Part shown: piece by piece, positions 1 through 10,929 of the stretch
Layout of the letters: each line of letters starts with the position of its first letter
How positions within the stretch are numbered: the stretch's first letter is position 1
Translations under genes and position numbers: made by a program
Source: Simmondsia chinensis
Taxonomy: Eukaryota > Streptophyta > Magnoliopsida > Caryophyllales > Simmondsiaceae
DNA length: 64,000 nt
Assembly: GCA_018398585.1 (NCBI GenBank)
Contig: JAGTTD010000001.1
Span: 27,039,438-27,103,437, forward strand
Reading direction: 5' to 3'
The notes under the pieces: generated by a model
Databases searched by the model: none
What the model was told of the DNA's origin: nothing
What the model saw: only the letters and a program-made list of their open reading frames with translations

Positions 1-682
1 TGCTTTGGAAAATCGGGAGGGCAGTCATTCTATCTAAGATTCATACTGGAAGATCGAGATTGCACTTGATCAAGTGGATGATCACGAGGTATGGCAGTTA
101 CTTCAGCCTCTGGAATTCGATCTTGAGGTCTAACATCAGCTGCCTGAGGACGAACTTGGGGACTATCAGTCACATTAGCCACTTGAGGTCTATCTTGTGA
201 TTCAGCAACAACATTCGGAACTTGAGATTGAACCACATTAGTAGGTTGCATCTGCTAACTTGCAGGCAGCAAGATTCCAACTCCGGATGAAACACCTTGT
301 CTATTGACCAGATCTTGCAGACCAATAAACCTTTCCTCCAATTGCTGCAATTGTTGAGACATTTGATCTTCAATCCTCTGATTAGTCTCCAACTGAACTT
401 GCCTCATCAGCTGAAGCATTCGTTCATCCCTCTTTTGATCATTCTCCTGCTGCATTTACTTAAATTGATCAAACATTACATCTCTCTATTGATCGTTCTC
501 CTGCTGCATTTGCTTAAATCGGTCGAACATTTCATTCATCTCTGATTTCAACTAATCATTCGTAACGAACTGAACATTTCTTGCTGCACACCAACTACCA
601 CAGCATAAGAGACATTAGGATCAACAAAAGTAGCTGGATTTCCAGTTCCTACTCCTGATCGAGTTGTTACACCACCAGACAT
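1..682 (-). pseudogene. gag N-terminal region of element A (degraded)
   Basis: This is the N-terminal part of a gypsy gag polyprotein, the structural protein of the virus-like particle. The likely start at 682 gives an MSGGVTTRSG-type N-terminus, matching elements C (start 63,787) and D (start 5,369). After about 70 codons comes a Gln-rich, probably coiled-coil stretch (QQLQQLEERF near 340), then a low-complexity tail rich in RPQ/VQSQ motifs. Several in-frame stops and frame changes break it, so it is not functional. Capsid and pol sequences lie off the left edge. Confidence 0.75.
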
Positions 683-753
683 TGCTAAATTCTATTTCTT
701 GAGCTTTGCCAGCTCGAATCAATCAACAAACGAGCAATTAACAACCAACGTAG

Positions 754-765
754 GCTCTGATACCA
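754..765 (-). other. Primer binding site of element A (tRNA-iMet type)
   Basis: On the minus strand this reads TGGTATCAGAGC, the standard plant primer binding site complementary to the 3' end of initiator methionine tRNA. It lies three bases inside the end of the LTR at 769, which fixes the minus orientation of element A. Confidence 0.9.
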
Positions 766-768
766 AAT

Positions 769-1185
769 GTTAAGCTTCAAGATCAAATTGAGCTTAACCT
801 TGTAGAAGGTTAGGATAGTGAGAGAGTCAAGATGAGAAGAGAAGTGAAAGTGATGACAAATTAGAGAAAGTTAGATGAGATAGAGAGAAAATATCTTAAA
901 GAGATGATTGTAATTTTCATTGAATGGCTCAACATTACACTTGAGCAAGCTACTAATACTAAATCAATATACATTGCACATAGGCACAACCGAATTCAAC
1001 TAGCTAGGCCTTAGCCGCAACAATTGACAAACACTTAACCTTACAACCGACTTAACTAATAAGTAAGAACCTTGGCGCAACCAACAAGCCAATTTAAACA
1101 TTACAATTTAGTTAATGAAACGCAGCACTTAACTAGAGCTAATACATCCATACTTAACTAGCATAACAACAGCAAGATCCTAACA
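769..1185 (-). repeat. 5' LTR of element A
   Basis: A 417-bp LTR bounded by TG...CA. The inner end (769) is set by the adjacent primer binding site. The outer end (1185) is set by the switch to plus-strand gag sequence of element B. It aligns by eye along its length with the 414-bp LTR at 58,549-58,962. Confidence 0.8.
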
Positions 1186-2079
1186 GTGACATAGTTGATA
1201 ACTTCAACAAAGTAGTGCAAATCACATTTGTGAAGGAGTACATAATGAGATTTGAGAATCTTAGAGCAAGTCTGATTGCAGCTTATCATCAGGCAACTTA
1301 ATATAAGTGGCTTAAGGCCAAAGATAAAGAGCCTTGTCAAGGCAATTGGCCCCAGAACCTTATCCAAAGCCTATGCAAAGGCTAAACTGTTTGAAGCTAC
1401 GGTTCTTGCATCAAATGATGGGCTTAGATATAGAGGTGGAAGCTCTAATCAGCAATAGAAGGGATCTGCTAGATCTAAATCTACTCATTCTATTGAGAAG
1501 AAGGCTCAAATACTATGATTTAAATGCAATCAGCCTTATCAATTTTGTTACAAGTGCAATCACAAGTTCCTTATGACAGCAAGAGGAGTTGATGCTGATG
1601 ATCAATCTGAAGAGGATGAAACAGAGGTTGAGTTTCTAATCATGAATCTCAAGAGGAGCTTCTTTAAGATGAGTTTGAGATCTCTATGAAAGCCTTGACA
1701 GGAAATGGGGCTCATAACACCATTAGAATCAAAGGACAAGCTGGCACGAAGTCCATTGTTGTTCGAATTGACAGTGGCAACACTCACTGCTTCATTAATC
1801 CAAAGGTGGTGAGAAAGGTTGGGAAGGATATGAACAGCACACAACCATTAGCTATGACAGTGGCTAATGGGAATTCCATTCTTACTCAGACCAAATGCCA
1901 AGGATTCCAGTAGACTATGCAAGATCACAACTTTGTGTTTGACTTTAGGATCTTGCCATTAGGAGGTTGTGATATGGTTCTTGGTGTGGATTAGATGAGA
2001 TCTTACGGTCCAGTGGTCTTTAATTTTGCCAAGCTGACAGTGACTTTTAAAAGGCAAGGATCTATTATTACATTGTAAG
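1186..2079 (+). pseudogene. gag C-terminus and aspartic protease of element B
   Basis: The sequence resumes in the capsid region (NFNKV motif near 1,200) and continues through the zinc-knuckle area (KCNQPYQ near 1,530, cysteine spacing eroded). The retropepsin-like protease lies at about 1,690-2,040. Its catalytic loop reads IDSGNTH near 1,770, so the DSG triad is kept, and a flap/LGVD block near 1,980 is followed by a Trp-to-stop change. Gag would package the RNA and the protease would process the polyprotein. Stops near 1,302, 1,456 and 1,912 and frame shifts make it non-functional. Confidence 0.8.
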
Positions 2080-2081
2080 GC

Positions 2082-5004
2082 ATGGCCGATCAAGCTCAAT
2101 TGCAGCTGTTGAAGGGCAAGAACTTAGAAGGTGGATTTAGGAAGGGTGATTATCAATGGGTTAGACAGTTATTTACAATCTTACATGCTGATTTAGGAGA
2201 GCCATCACATCCTAAGGTGCAGGCATTGATTGATGAGTTTGGGGATCAGTTTGAGCAGCGAAAGACTTGACCTCTAAAGAGGAACTTGGATCATGCAAAT
2301 CCTCTCAAGCTTAACTCAGAAGCAGTGAAGTTAAGGCCTTACAAGTGCCCTCATTCACAGAAGACAGAGACTAAGAAGCAAGTGGATGACTTACTCAAGA
2401 CTTGCTTCATTCGATGAAGCCATAGCCCTTTTGCTTCCCCTGTGATATTGGTTAAGAAGAAAGATGGCTCGGCCAGAATATGCATTGACTACAGGCAGCT
2501 TAACTCCCTTGAAGTCAACGATAAATTTCCAATTCCTGTCATCGATGACTTATTGGATGAGTTACATGGTGCACGATTATTTTCCAAGCTTGATTTAAGG
2601 CAAGGCTATCATCAAATCCGGGTGATGGAGCAAGATGTTTACAAGACTGCCTTTAGAACTCATCATGGGCATTATGAGTTCGTGGTTATGCCTTTTAGCT
2701 TAACTAATGCCCCAGCTACTTTTCAGGCAGTGATGAATGACGTCTTCAATAAGTTCCTAAGGAGATTTGTGTTGGTATTCTTTGATGATATCTTGATATT
2801 TAGTCCTACCATGGAAGACCACTTGAAGCATTTGAGGGAAGTGTTCGTGGTGATGTGCACTCACAAGTTCTTTGCCAAATTGACTAAGTGCTCTTTTGCT
2901 CAGAATCAACTTGAGTACTTAGGTCATGTGATCTCTCATAGAGGGGTTTGTACTGATCCTTCCAAAGTTCAGGCAATGAAAGAATGACCAATCCCTATTA
3001 TATTGAAGCAGTTCCAAGGATTCTTGGGATTGACTATTATTACAGGAAGTTTGTAGCTTGTTATGGAGCAATTGCCAAGCCTCTAACTAATCTATTGAAG
3101 AAGGATACATTCAAGTGGTCTGATAAGGCTCCGGAGGCATTCGAAGCGTTGAAAGCAACTATGTGTGTAGCACCTATTTTGGCTATGCCAAATTTTGAAG
3201 AGGAGTTTGTTTTAGAAACAGATGCTTGTGGGAGTGGCATTGGAGCTGTATTGACTTAGAGAGGAAGGCCAATAGCATACCTTTGCCAAGCCTTGAGTCC
3301 TAAGCACCAAGAGTTGTCCACATATGAGAAGGAGTGTCTTCTAGCAGTTGATAAGTGGAGACACTACTTGGATGGCCATCGCTTTATCATCAGGATAGAC
3401 CATCAACGCTTGAGGTACCTTCTAGAGCAAGGGATTGTTGCAAGAATTAAGAAGAAAAACTCAATTAAGATGTTAGGACTTGATTATGCTAATGAGTATA
3501 AGAAGGGGAAAGAGAACCACGTAGCTGATGCTTTATCTCGAAGATTGGAAAAAGCTAAGCAAGGTTATTGTGGAGTTGTATCGGTGATTCTTCCAACCTG
3601 GATTAAGGAAGTTTACAAGTCTTATGAGAACGACAATTTTTCATAAGAGTGTATAACTGCTTTTAGCATCAATAGACCTAGAAACATTGCGCCTAAGGCA
3701 GAAGTATCTGTTGTCAAGGGAGTCATCAGACCAAAGGGGAAATTATACATCGAATCCTCTACTGATCTGAGACAGCAAATCATCAGTGCTTCCCATGATT
3801 CAGCATGGGGAGGACACTGAGGTATTTATGGTACTTATCAGAGGCTCAAAGCTTACTTTAGTTGGACTGATATGAAGAAGGAAGTGAAGGAATTTGTGTA
3901 AGCTTATGAGACTTGTCATCAGGCCAAGGCTGGTGATCATAGGTGTCAGGGACTTCTCCAACCTCTAGCTATTCCAGATGGTGCTTGGCAAAACATAAGC
4001 ATGGATTTTATTGAAGGCTTGCCAAAAATCAGAGGGCAAAGAAGTTATTTGGGTAGTGGTGGATTTTTTACCAAGTTCAGTCACTTTATTGCATTGGCTA
4101 GACCTGTGATAGCAGAGAAGCTTGCAAGAGTGTTCCTTGATATCATCTATAAGCTTCATGGAGCACCACAATCCATAGCATCTGATCGGGATAAGCTCTT
4201 CAACGGTCATTTCTGGAGGGAATTGTTCATCCTCATGGGCACAATTTTGGCTTTGAGTTCTTCCTACCATCCACACATTAATGGCTAAATAGAAAGAGTT
4301 AATTAGTGTCTATAACACTACCTTCGAAGCATGGTATTCAGTCATCCTAAAGTTTGGGGAAGATGGTTATCTTTGGCTTAGTACTGGTATAACACGCACG
4401 CTTATGCTTTAATTGGCACCACACCATTCAAGGCTTTAAATGGTTATGATCCTCCTTCACCCTTAATGTTGCAAAAGCTAGTGACATCAGTCCTTGAAGT
4501 GGCTAATTTGATGCAACAAAGAAGACACTTAGTGCAACTTTTGAAGGATAATCTTCATCAAGCTCAAGCAAGGATGAAGTATTATGCATATAAGAAGCGT
4601 GTGGGCAAAGCATATGAAATAGGAGATATGGTTTATTTGAAGCTTTAGCCTTATAGACAAGCTTCAGTGGCAGTTAGAAGGAATGTCAAGGGATGTCCAA
4701 AATACTTTGGCCTTACAAGATCACTGAAAAGATTAGGAATTTTTACATTCACACGATGTCTCATGTTTCTCTTTTGAAGAAACGGGTGGAGAAAGGCAAA
4801 GCTAGTTAAGTTCAACCTCCAGAAATAGGTTTCAATGGTGCTTTGCTGCTGGGCCCAGCTGTCATCTTGGTTTCCAGGTTACAGCACACTTCTGGAAGAT
4901 CAGTTAAGGAGATCTTAGTGCATTGCACTAATCTGGAGCAGGATGATGCTTCATGGGAAGAGTTGCAATTCATGAGAAGTCAATTCCCTACCTTTCATTC
5001 TTGA
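2082..5004 (+). pseudogene. pol (RT, RNase H, integrase, chromodomain-like) of element B
   Basis: Reverse transcriptase spans about 2,270-2,990: the CIDYRQLN block is near 2,485 and the catalytic motif reads FFDDILIF near 2,780 instead of the usual YxDD. RNase H follows at about 3,170-3,560 (ETDACGSGIGAVL near 3,220), then an HHCC-type zinc region and an integrase core at about 3,790-4,330 (MDFIEGLP near 4,001, a DRDKLF block near 4,185). The C-terminus near 4,910-5,003 (DDASWEEL, FPTFHS end) looks like the chromodomain-like tail of chromoviruses. Many stops (for example 2,986, 3,257, 4,286 and 4,646) are Trp/Gln-to-stop transitions, so the frame is dead. Confidence 0.85.
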
Positions 5005-5020
5005 ATCAAGAATGTTTTCA

Positions 5021-5032
5021 AAGGGAGGGGAT
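5021..5032 (+). other. Polypurine tract of element B
   Basis: The purine-rich run AAGGGAGGGGA lies directly before the TG of the 3' LTR. It is the site where plus-strand DNA synthesis starts. The preceding CATTCTTGAATCAAGAATG hairpin-like block is also present, in diverged form, before the tracts at 53.8 and 58.97 kb. Confidence 0.8.
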
Positions 5033-5287
5033 TGTTATGAACCATATTTCATACTTGCTGTTAGGCTTGTTGTTAGTTTCTGTTATGTAGTTGCTGCGTT
5101 TTGTTGGAATTCTTGGCATAAGGTTGTAAAGCTTTTGGTGCCAAAGTTCATTAGTGGTTATTTAAGTCGCTCTCTCATCTGACTCTCTCTCTAATTTCTC
5201 ATCTCCTTCCCTTCTTTTCTCATCTAATCTCTCTTGTATCCTATATATCCACTAGGTTAAGTTCAAGTTTGATCTTAAAGCTTAACA
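5033..5287 (+). repeat. LTR shared by elements B and D
   Basis: A 255-bp LTR from TGTTATGAACC to AAGCTTAACA. Its left side abuts B's polypurine tract, which is the position of a 3' LTR. Its right side abuts a primer binding site and gag start, which is the position of a 5' LTR. A TATA-like TATATA lies near 5,240. One LTR therefore serves two internal regions. Confidence 0.85.
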
Positions 5288-6044
5288 ATTGGTATCAGAG
5301 TCTAGTTGCTACCGATCAAGCAAATTTTTGGTTGATTGGAGTTGGCAAAGCACATGGAGAAAGAATCAATGGCTGGCGGTGTTACAACTAGATCAAGAAA
5401 TGCAAATGCTACTATAAATCCAACGTATGCTTAGGTTGCTAGTGCCAGAGTTGCAGCAGGAGTTGAGTTTGTTATAGTTGATCAATTGAGTAATTGAATG
5501 GAGGAAATGTTCACTCGAATGCAGAAGTTACAGTTAGAGCAAGATCAAAAGAATGTTGATTGATTGATTCAGCAATCACAATAGTTTGAGGAGAAGTTTG
5601 TTGAACTGCGGAATCAAATCAATAAACTGAATGCATCTTCAGGTGTTGGAGTTTTGTTAGTAGCAAGCCAACAGGTTCAACCTTAGGCAGCTATTGTGGC
5701 AGTCGGACAATAGGATCATGTGAAACCTCAGGCAGCTAGTGTGGCAGCTAGACAATAGAATCAACCTCCTGGTGCAGTACAATCTCAAGCTGCAAGTGTG
5801 ACTCTTGGACAATCTGATCGTCCACCAGATTCGATACAACAACTAAATCCTGGAACGAATGATGCTTCAACCAGCAATAAGAGCGGTGGTTACAGGCAGC
5901 CAGGGATTCAAATTGAGCCTTTCGATGGAAAACAGCCACAATCGTGGATTATAAGATGTGATCGATACTTTCATTTTTATCACATTGAAGAAGTTGAGAA
6001 GGTGGAACTAGCAGCTGTTTATCTCCATGGAGATCATGAGGTAT
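5288..6044 (+). pseudogene. gag of gypsy element D, with primer binding site
   Basis: The primer binding site TGGTATCAGAGT lies at 5,290-5,301 and gag starts at 5,369 (MAGGVTTRSR). One frame runs to about 6,044 without a shift, but it carries seven stops (5,432, 5,495, 5,561, 5,582, 5,684, 5,711 and 5,756), each explicable as C-to-T in a Gln or Arg codon. The protein begins with a coiled-coil-like Gln-rich part, then about three diverged repeats built on QAASVA at 5,664-5,820, then the capsid start (IEPFDGKQPQSW, near 5,915). It stops abruptly at the LHGDHEV block, where unrelated minus-strand sequence begins. Confidence 0.85.
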
Positions 6045-6049
6045 CCCTT

Positions 6050-8155
6050 CTGCGACCAAGCATTCAAATAGGTGGTTAGCCACCCTTGGCTTATGAACAT
6101 TGTTAAGGACCATTTTTCTTCTAAAGGGGAAAAGGATTAGTCTGGATACAATGGGGCTTAACTTTATCAATAGTGTCAATGACAATGACTTGAAGAGGAC
6201 AAGGAAAAGGGTGTTTGTCGACGCCCATCTGTCCATCTCCTAGGAAGACCAATTCCCTCACTTCTATAGCATCTTGAACCACCTTTCTAAAGATCATGCA
6301 GTTCTTTATTGGACGGGTCAACAAATCGTGACATTTACTGTACACCTTCCCCTTATTAGAGGTTGGGTATGACTTCCTATGTTTGCCATTGATCTTGAGT
6401 TTATTATTCGCCTCAAGCCAACCGAATATTATATCGGGCTTCAGCGGTCGGATGAATACTTTCTCAAGTCCTGGGATTGGTAAGACTTCCTAGCTTTAAT
6501 GTCCTTCTTGATCAAAGGGTTGCAAATCTTAGGAGGTCCTTTGACGTATTTAGCGACATCAATTACGCATGGAGGATCTTCTTCCTCTTCAATTAAGTCG
6601 TGTACATAAGTTTTATAAACATTGTTTTTCTTAAGGATCTCCTCTTTTAAGACAACCTCATATCTACCAGCACATTCTGCTAGCTAAAGAAGCATTGTAA
6701 AGTTTGAGCCCTCGAATTTCTTCTCGAATTCAATATCCAAGCTATTTAGGGTAAGCTTGGCGTACTCAACTTCAAGAAGAGTTATGGTGTGATTTAGCCT
6801 GTCTCTCTTGAACGAATTAATGTAATCTTCCACTGACTCACTTTGCTTTTGTTTCATTTGAGCCAAGTCGGACATGGAAGTTCATGGCTCCATTCTTAGG
6901 AATTGGCCTTGGAATTGTTTGGCCATGTCATCCCAATAGTAAATGGAATTAGGAGGTAAGCTAATGTACCACTGAAAAGAGGTCCTATTTAGGGAACTCA
7001 GGAATAGCCTAAGCTTGAGATACTAATTGTCAATCGCTTCCCTACACTGGCAATTAAACCTTGCCAAGTGTTCGAGGGAAGACACCATCCCTTCCCCTGA
7101 AATGAGGGTAAACTCGAGGATTTTGTATCCTCGAGGAAAGAGGTATTTCCCATCTAAATAGTTCGGGTAAGGTACGCTATACAAAGGTCTGTTGACCCTT
7201 GCAAGACCTTGCTCATACATTTGCTCAATGACAGTGGCCAATTTGTCCTTGAGGGGTAGGTTAGGCACATGATTATGCACTTGCCATTGACCCCTATGCG
7301 GTTAAGGATCTGGAGGGGGATCTGAAGGATACCCCTAAGAACCCTTCACAATCAGGTGTGGGAATGGTTGTTGCCCCCCAAACCCAGGGTGATTCCGTTA
7401 GTCATAATGGTCACGTGCTTTATTGGCCATGAAGTATGCAGAGTAGGACCTCGATTACATGGAATGCCTAGAGGCACACCAATGTTAGCAAGCTATTGGC
7501 TCATCCTTGTTTGATCAATTCCTAGGTCTAAATCTTAAGGAAGTGGGTGGTTAGTTTGCCGCCAAGTTGGGTAACCATGAAAAGGTATAGGACGAAAAGC
7601 CTGATTCCCAGAAGTGGGGACCTGTTCTTACAATCCTATTTGAAGGCCTTGAGTGGGCCTTAAGGCAACCTATATTACTAGACGAGGGTATGAATAGCTA
7701 TGCTCCCTGTCTCGAGAACCGTTAACACTGGCACATTGGCGTTGAGATCCCTCGAGGCCAGAGAGAAACTCTAATTCGAAGGCACAATAATCCCAAGGGG
7801 CACATTATTGTTTCGATGGCCGGACTCCTAGCAGGTTCACCTGGGTTAGCCACAACTAGGTTTTTTGTTCCCTCAGGGACATAGTAGTTAACCTGAGCAG
7901 CAGGTAACTGTGAGCTTGAGGGCTTCTCTAGAGGATATCTAGTTGGTACTAATCGAAAAGGCACAAGTCCAAGCTACCTGATATCCTCCCTAACGGCTTG
8001 TACCAATCCATTATGAGTCTCAGCCTGTCTAACCAAGATAGGTTTGACTTCAATCACTGTCTGTTTATCCACATCCTTAGTAATAAGGGTAGCAGTAGAA
8101 GATAAGGTTGACTTCATTTCAACAAAGACTCTATCCATGATGGCCTAAAACGATG
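6050..8155 (-). pseudogene. Tat-type gag region (degraded)
   Basis: Gag fragments lie in several minus frames. A capsid-like part near 7,280-7,023 contains PYPNYLDGKYLFPRGYK followed by an ISGEG...EHLARF block, which I associate with Tat-type gag. A second block near 6,875-6,684 (QKQSESVEDYINSFKRD) is the typical retrotransposon-gag helix region. Frame changes and stops separate them. Upstream (near 7,964-7,722) is a Pro-rich segment. Nothing here is an intact gene. Confidence 0.6.
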
Positions 8156-8159
8156 TTTC

Positions 8160-9480
8160 AAGTCTCCCACTATGGTCACCAAAATATGTGCTTGCTTTAT
8201 TGCTTGCAGTAAAGTGTGATGTGGTTGCCGTAAAATGATAAATTAAACAAACATGCAAAAGGGACTCACCGCGACTAGATAGTGAGCCTAAATACGAACC
8301 ACACGTCTTTGACCTCAATCACTCACCATATTTTAAGAAAAGGTAGTGATATGTTGATGTATTTGACTTTGGTTATACAGTGAGTTCTACTTATGCTTTA
8401 ATTAAGAGGACTTGGTCGAATATTTTTGTGAATTTGTGACACATTTATTGACAGAAAAGTCAAGGATATGGACCTAACTCAAGTGACAATTACAATAACG
8501 GAGAAGAGCCCAATGACACCATTCCTGGTGTACATAATAGTTAGGAATTAGGGTGGAGACAAATCCAAGAGCTCAGCAATCAACACACAAGTTTGAGTTA
8601 ATCAGGTCTGAAGCCTGGCACCCATGACTTATAATAACTTGAATGAGTTTAGATCTGACAAGATTAATGAGGAGCAAACCGTATTCACGTAACTGGATTA
8701 GGACCAACGCAATCAAGGGGCACGCCTTGACTGTCAAAGCCTGTATTCAAGTCACTGGATTAGGATGAACGCAATCAAGGGACATGCCTTCACCGTCAAG
8801 GCCCTAATCAATGGTGCGAACATAAGTTCACATGACTTATCAAGCAATGAACGAAGTGTTAAGACCAACGCAATCAAGGGTCAAGCCTTAGTCGTCAAAG
8901 CCCTAAACTAAAGCCTCAAATCTCAACTTATCAATTTGTGGGAAAAGATTAAAACTAGAAAGTCATTCCTGAAGACCGAGAAACTATATTGCTATGAAGG
9001 TAAGTACAATAGATATCTATGTTTCACCTAGCTAAGTTACGCTACTCCTAGTGCAAAAGCACAAGTGTGCTATAAATGAAAACATTAAAAAGTTTTGTAA
9101 TGAGTGTGTGTACTACTTTTGACTGATGTAGAGTCTTTTTTTTTAAGAAAACTAAAATAATGGCTGCTCATATTTCTAGGGCAACTTCACCCACGTCTGG
9201 CCACTAAGCTTCTTATTTGTGCACCAATCTTCAATTAATGTGTCCTGAATTCAGTATTGGAGGGAAATCCTTTGTGCCCACGTCTGTAATCCTAGTTAAA
9301 GTTCCTTCCAGAAACCCCACGTCCTCTTGGATTAAGCTTAGTGCCAAAGTATCTGAGATTTCACTCTAAGTAATTATCTCGAGATTAGAAACCATCTGTC
9401 TTGCAACCTTTCAGGTAGTACTTCGAGCTTGAGCTCCCTTCACCCTTCAATAATCTCGAGCCTTGACTGGATGATACCCT
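8160..9480 (-). repeat. Probable Tat LTR and leader, no coding sequence
   Basis: Non-coding sequence between the gag region and the pol remnant. At 8,165-8,185 the minus strand reads TTTTGGTGACCATAGTGGGA, resembling the primer site of Tat/Ogre elements, so the sequence above about 8,190 is probably the LTR. I could not fix the other LTR boundary. Three related repeat units lie at 8,681-8,905. Confidence 0.45.
8681..8905. repeat. 62-bp direct repeats (two full units, one partial)
   Basis: Units at 8,681-8,742 and 8,743-8,804 are adjacent and 62 bp each. A diverged part-unit lies at about 8,859-8,905. The shared core is CAACGCAATCAAGGG followed by a GCCTT...GTCAA block. They lie in the probable LTR of the Tat-type element. 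Confidence 0.75.
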
Positions 9481-9499
9481 TATTAAGGGTAATAATTCT

Positions 9500-10875
9500 C
9501 TCAAGATGCTGGGCTCGACACGCCATTGTCTCAACACCTAAAGGCTTAATGCTCCTCGAGAGAAGCCTTATGTGTTAAGCACGTGGCACTTTGCTCAAAA
9601 TGGCATCATCCCAGCACCTTTCGAAATTAGGGTGTAAGCAGATTTGTCTACCACCACTGCCATGGTGGATGCAAGATTTGCAAGTGCATTAGCCATACCA
9701 TTGGCACTCCTACAAACATGCTCAAGCTTCTTTGAGTTCATCTTCTCTAGTCAATTGGTGGCATGTCTCCAACAAGAGCCTTCCTTCTCTACCTCATAGT
9801 CACCCAGTAGCTAGTGCATGACTAATTTGGAATTGCCAAAGACGTCAAGCTCTTGGATTCCCATTTCAACGGCTATCTCGAACCTCAGCACTAGTGCTTG
9901 GTATTCTACCACGCTACTGGAACATCTCTCTGTGACCACAAATGTGTATGGCAAAACATGCCTTTGAGGGGAACCTAAAACTATGCCGGCACCTACCCCA
10001 TTAGCTCATGATGCACTGTCAACGAACATCTCCCACTGTGAAAGCACTTTGACGAACATAAAATTTTCATCGGGAAGATCATTAGTTAGCCCCCACTCAT
10101 CCGGAGGAAGATGCTTGGCCAAGAATTTAGCTAATGCCTATCCTTTGGCTTCCTTTGATGGCACAAATATTATATTCTTGTTGCTTTATGAGGACAACCC
10201 AACATGCTAAACATCCAGATAGCAGATTTGATGAGATTTGCCTTTGAGACTAAACGTACAATGTGCGCTTGCATGTAATGCCTTAGCCTCTAAATTGCAA
10301 AGATGATAGCAAGGCACATCTTTTCTATTGGTGAGTAGTTCTACTCGTCACCTACCAGAGAACGACTTAGATAGTACAATTCTCTTTCCTTTCTCCTCGT
10401 CAATTTCTTATGCAGAAAGTACCCCACATATAGTTCATGAGCTGAGTTGTAGAGGATCAAGGGCTTGCCGATGATCGGTGCCCCCAAAGCAGGAGGGTTT
10501 GAAGGCTGCAGAGCTCGCTCAAATTCTTTAGCACTGGCATGTTCTGTATGGCATTGATCTTTGACTGATCAATTTCAATTCCTTGATAGCGAACTACAAA
10601 GTTGAGGAACTTTGTGGAGGAAACTCCAAAAGTTCACTTGAGGGGATTCATTTTAAGGCACACCTTCCACAATCTCTCAAACAAAATGCGTAAGTTATTG
10701 AGATGATCGCTTCTTTTCTTTCATCTTACCACAAGATCGTCAAGGTAGCATTGAACCTTCTTATGGAGCAAGTTAGTGAAGAACTTTTGCATTGCTTGTT
10801 GATAAGTGGTGCTGGCATTCTTCAAACCGAAAGACATTATAGGCTTATCTGCAGTAAATCCTGAGACGAATAAGA
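9500..10875 (-). pseudogene. RT, RNase H and archaeal-type RNase H of Tat element
   Basis: On the minus strand, reverse transcriptase runs from about 10,870 (MSFGLKNASTTYQ, then CYLDDLVV as the catalytic block near 10,745) into RNase H near 10,560-10,320 (HELYVGYFLH). A further RNase H follows at about 10,010-9,650 (DSASANGVGAGIVL, then EYQALVLRFEIA, then the LVMHQLLGDYEV region). The final region is the archaeal-type RNase H that Tat elements carry in addition to the normal one. Stops and shifts are frequent. The sequence 5' of the RT palm is missing at the junction near 10,880. Confidence 0.75.
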
Positions 10876-10929
10876 TCTGCATAGATTAGCTAAGGAATTC
10901 CCTCGCTAAAAGTTTTTGTGACCACTCTC

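Larger units (their letters stand above)
1..1185 (-). mobile_element. Ty3/gypsy element A, 5' LTR plus gag start (partial)
   Basis: This is the 5' end of a minus-strand Ty3/gypsy retrotransposon that runs off the left edge. In element order it has an LTR (1185 down to 769), an initiator-Met-type primer binding site and the start of gag. The LTR resembles that of the chromovirus at 58.5-64 kb: both have the AAGCTTAACA end and a GAGAAGAGAA-type purine stretch. The LTR's outer end abuts the middle of a plus-strand gag (element B), so A landed inside B. The other end of A and any target duplication lie outside the window. Confidence 0.85.
1186..5287 (+). mobile_element. Ty3/gypsy chromovirus B (decayed, 5' part missing)
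   Basis: A plus-strand gypsy element running from the middle of gag through protease, reverse transcriptase, RNase H, integrase, a chromodomain-like C-terminus, polypurine tract and 3' LTR. The 5' half of gag and the 5' LTR would lie left of element A, outside the window. The gag-protease-RT-RNase H-integrase order is diagnostic of Ty3/gypsy, and the C-terminal chromodomain-like tail places it among the chromoviruses. It is broken by many stops, mostly Trp to stop or Gln to stop. Confidence 0.9.
6045..10880 (-). mobile_element. Tat/Ogre-type Ty3/gypsy remnants
   Basis: This minus-strand sequence comes from a different gypsy lineage than A-D. In minus-strand order it has reverse transcriptase, RNase H and a second archaeal-type RNase H (10,870-9,500), then a long non-coding stretch with tandem repeats, a candidate primer binding site near 8,185-8,165 and a gag region (8,150-6,050). 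The pol part precedes the gag part, as if the 3' end of one copy were joined through an LTR to the 5' end of another. No integrase is visible. The second RNase H is the hallmark of the Tat lineage. Confidence 0.7.

Noticed and set aside
9983..10210. 75-codon plus-strand open frame
   Set aside because: It is a shadow of the minus-strand archaeal-type RNase H of the Tat element.
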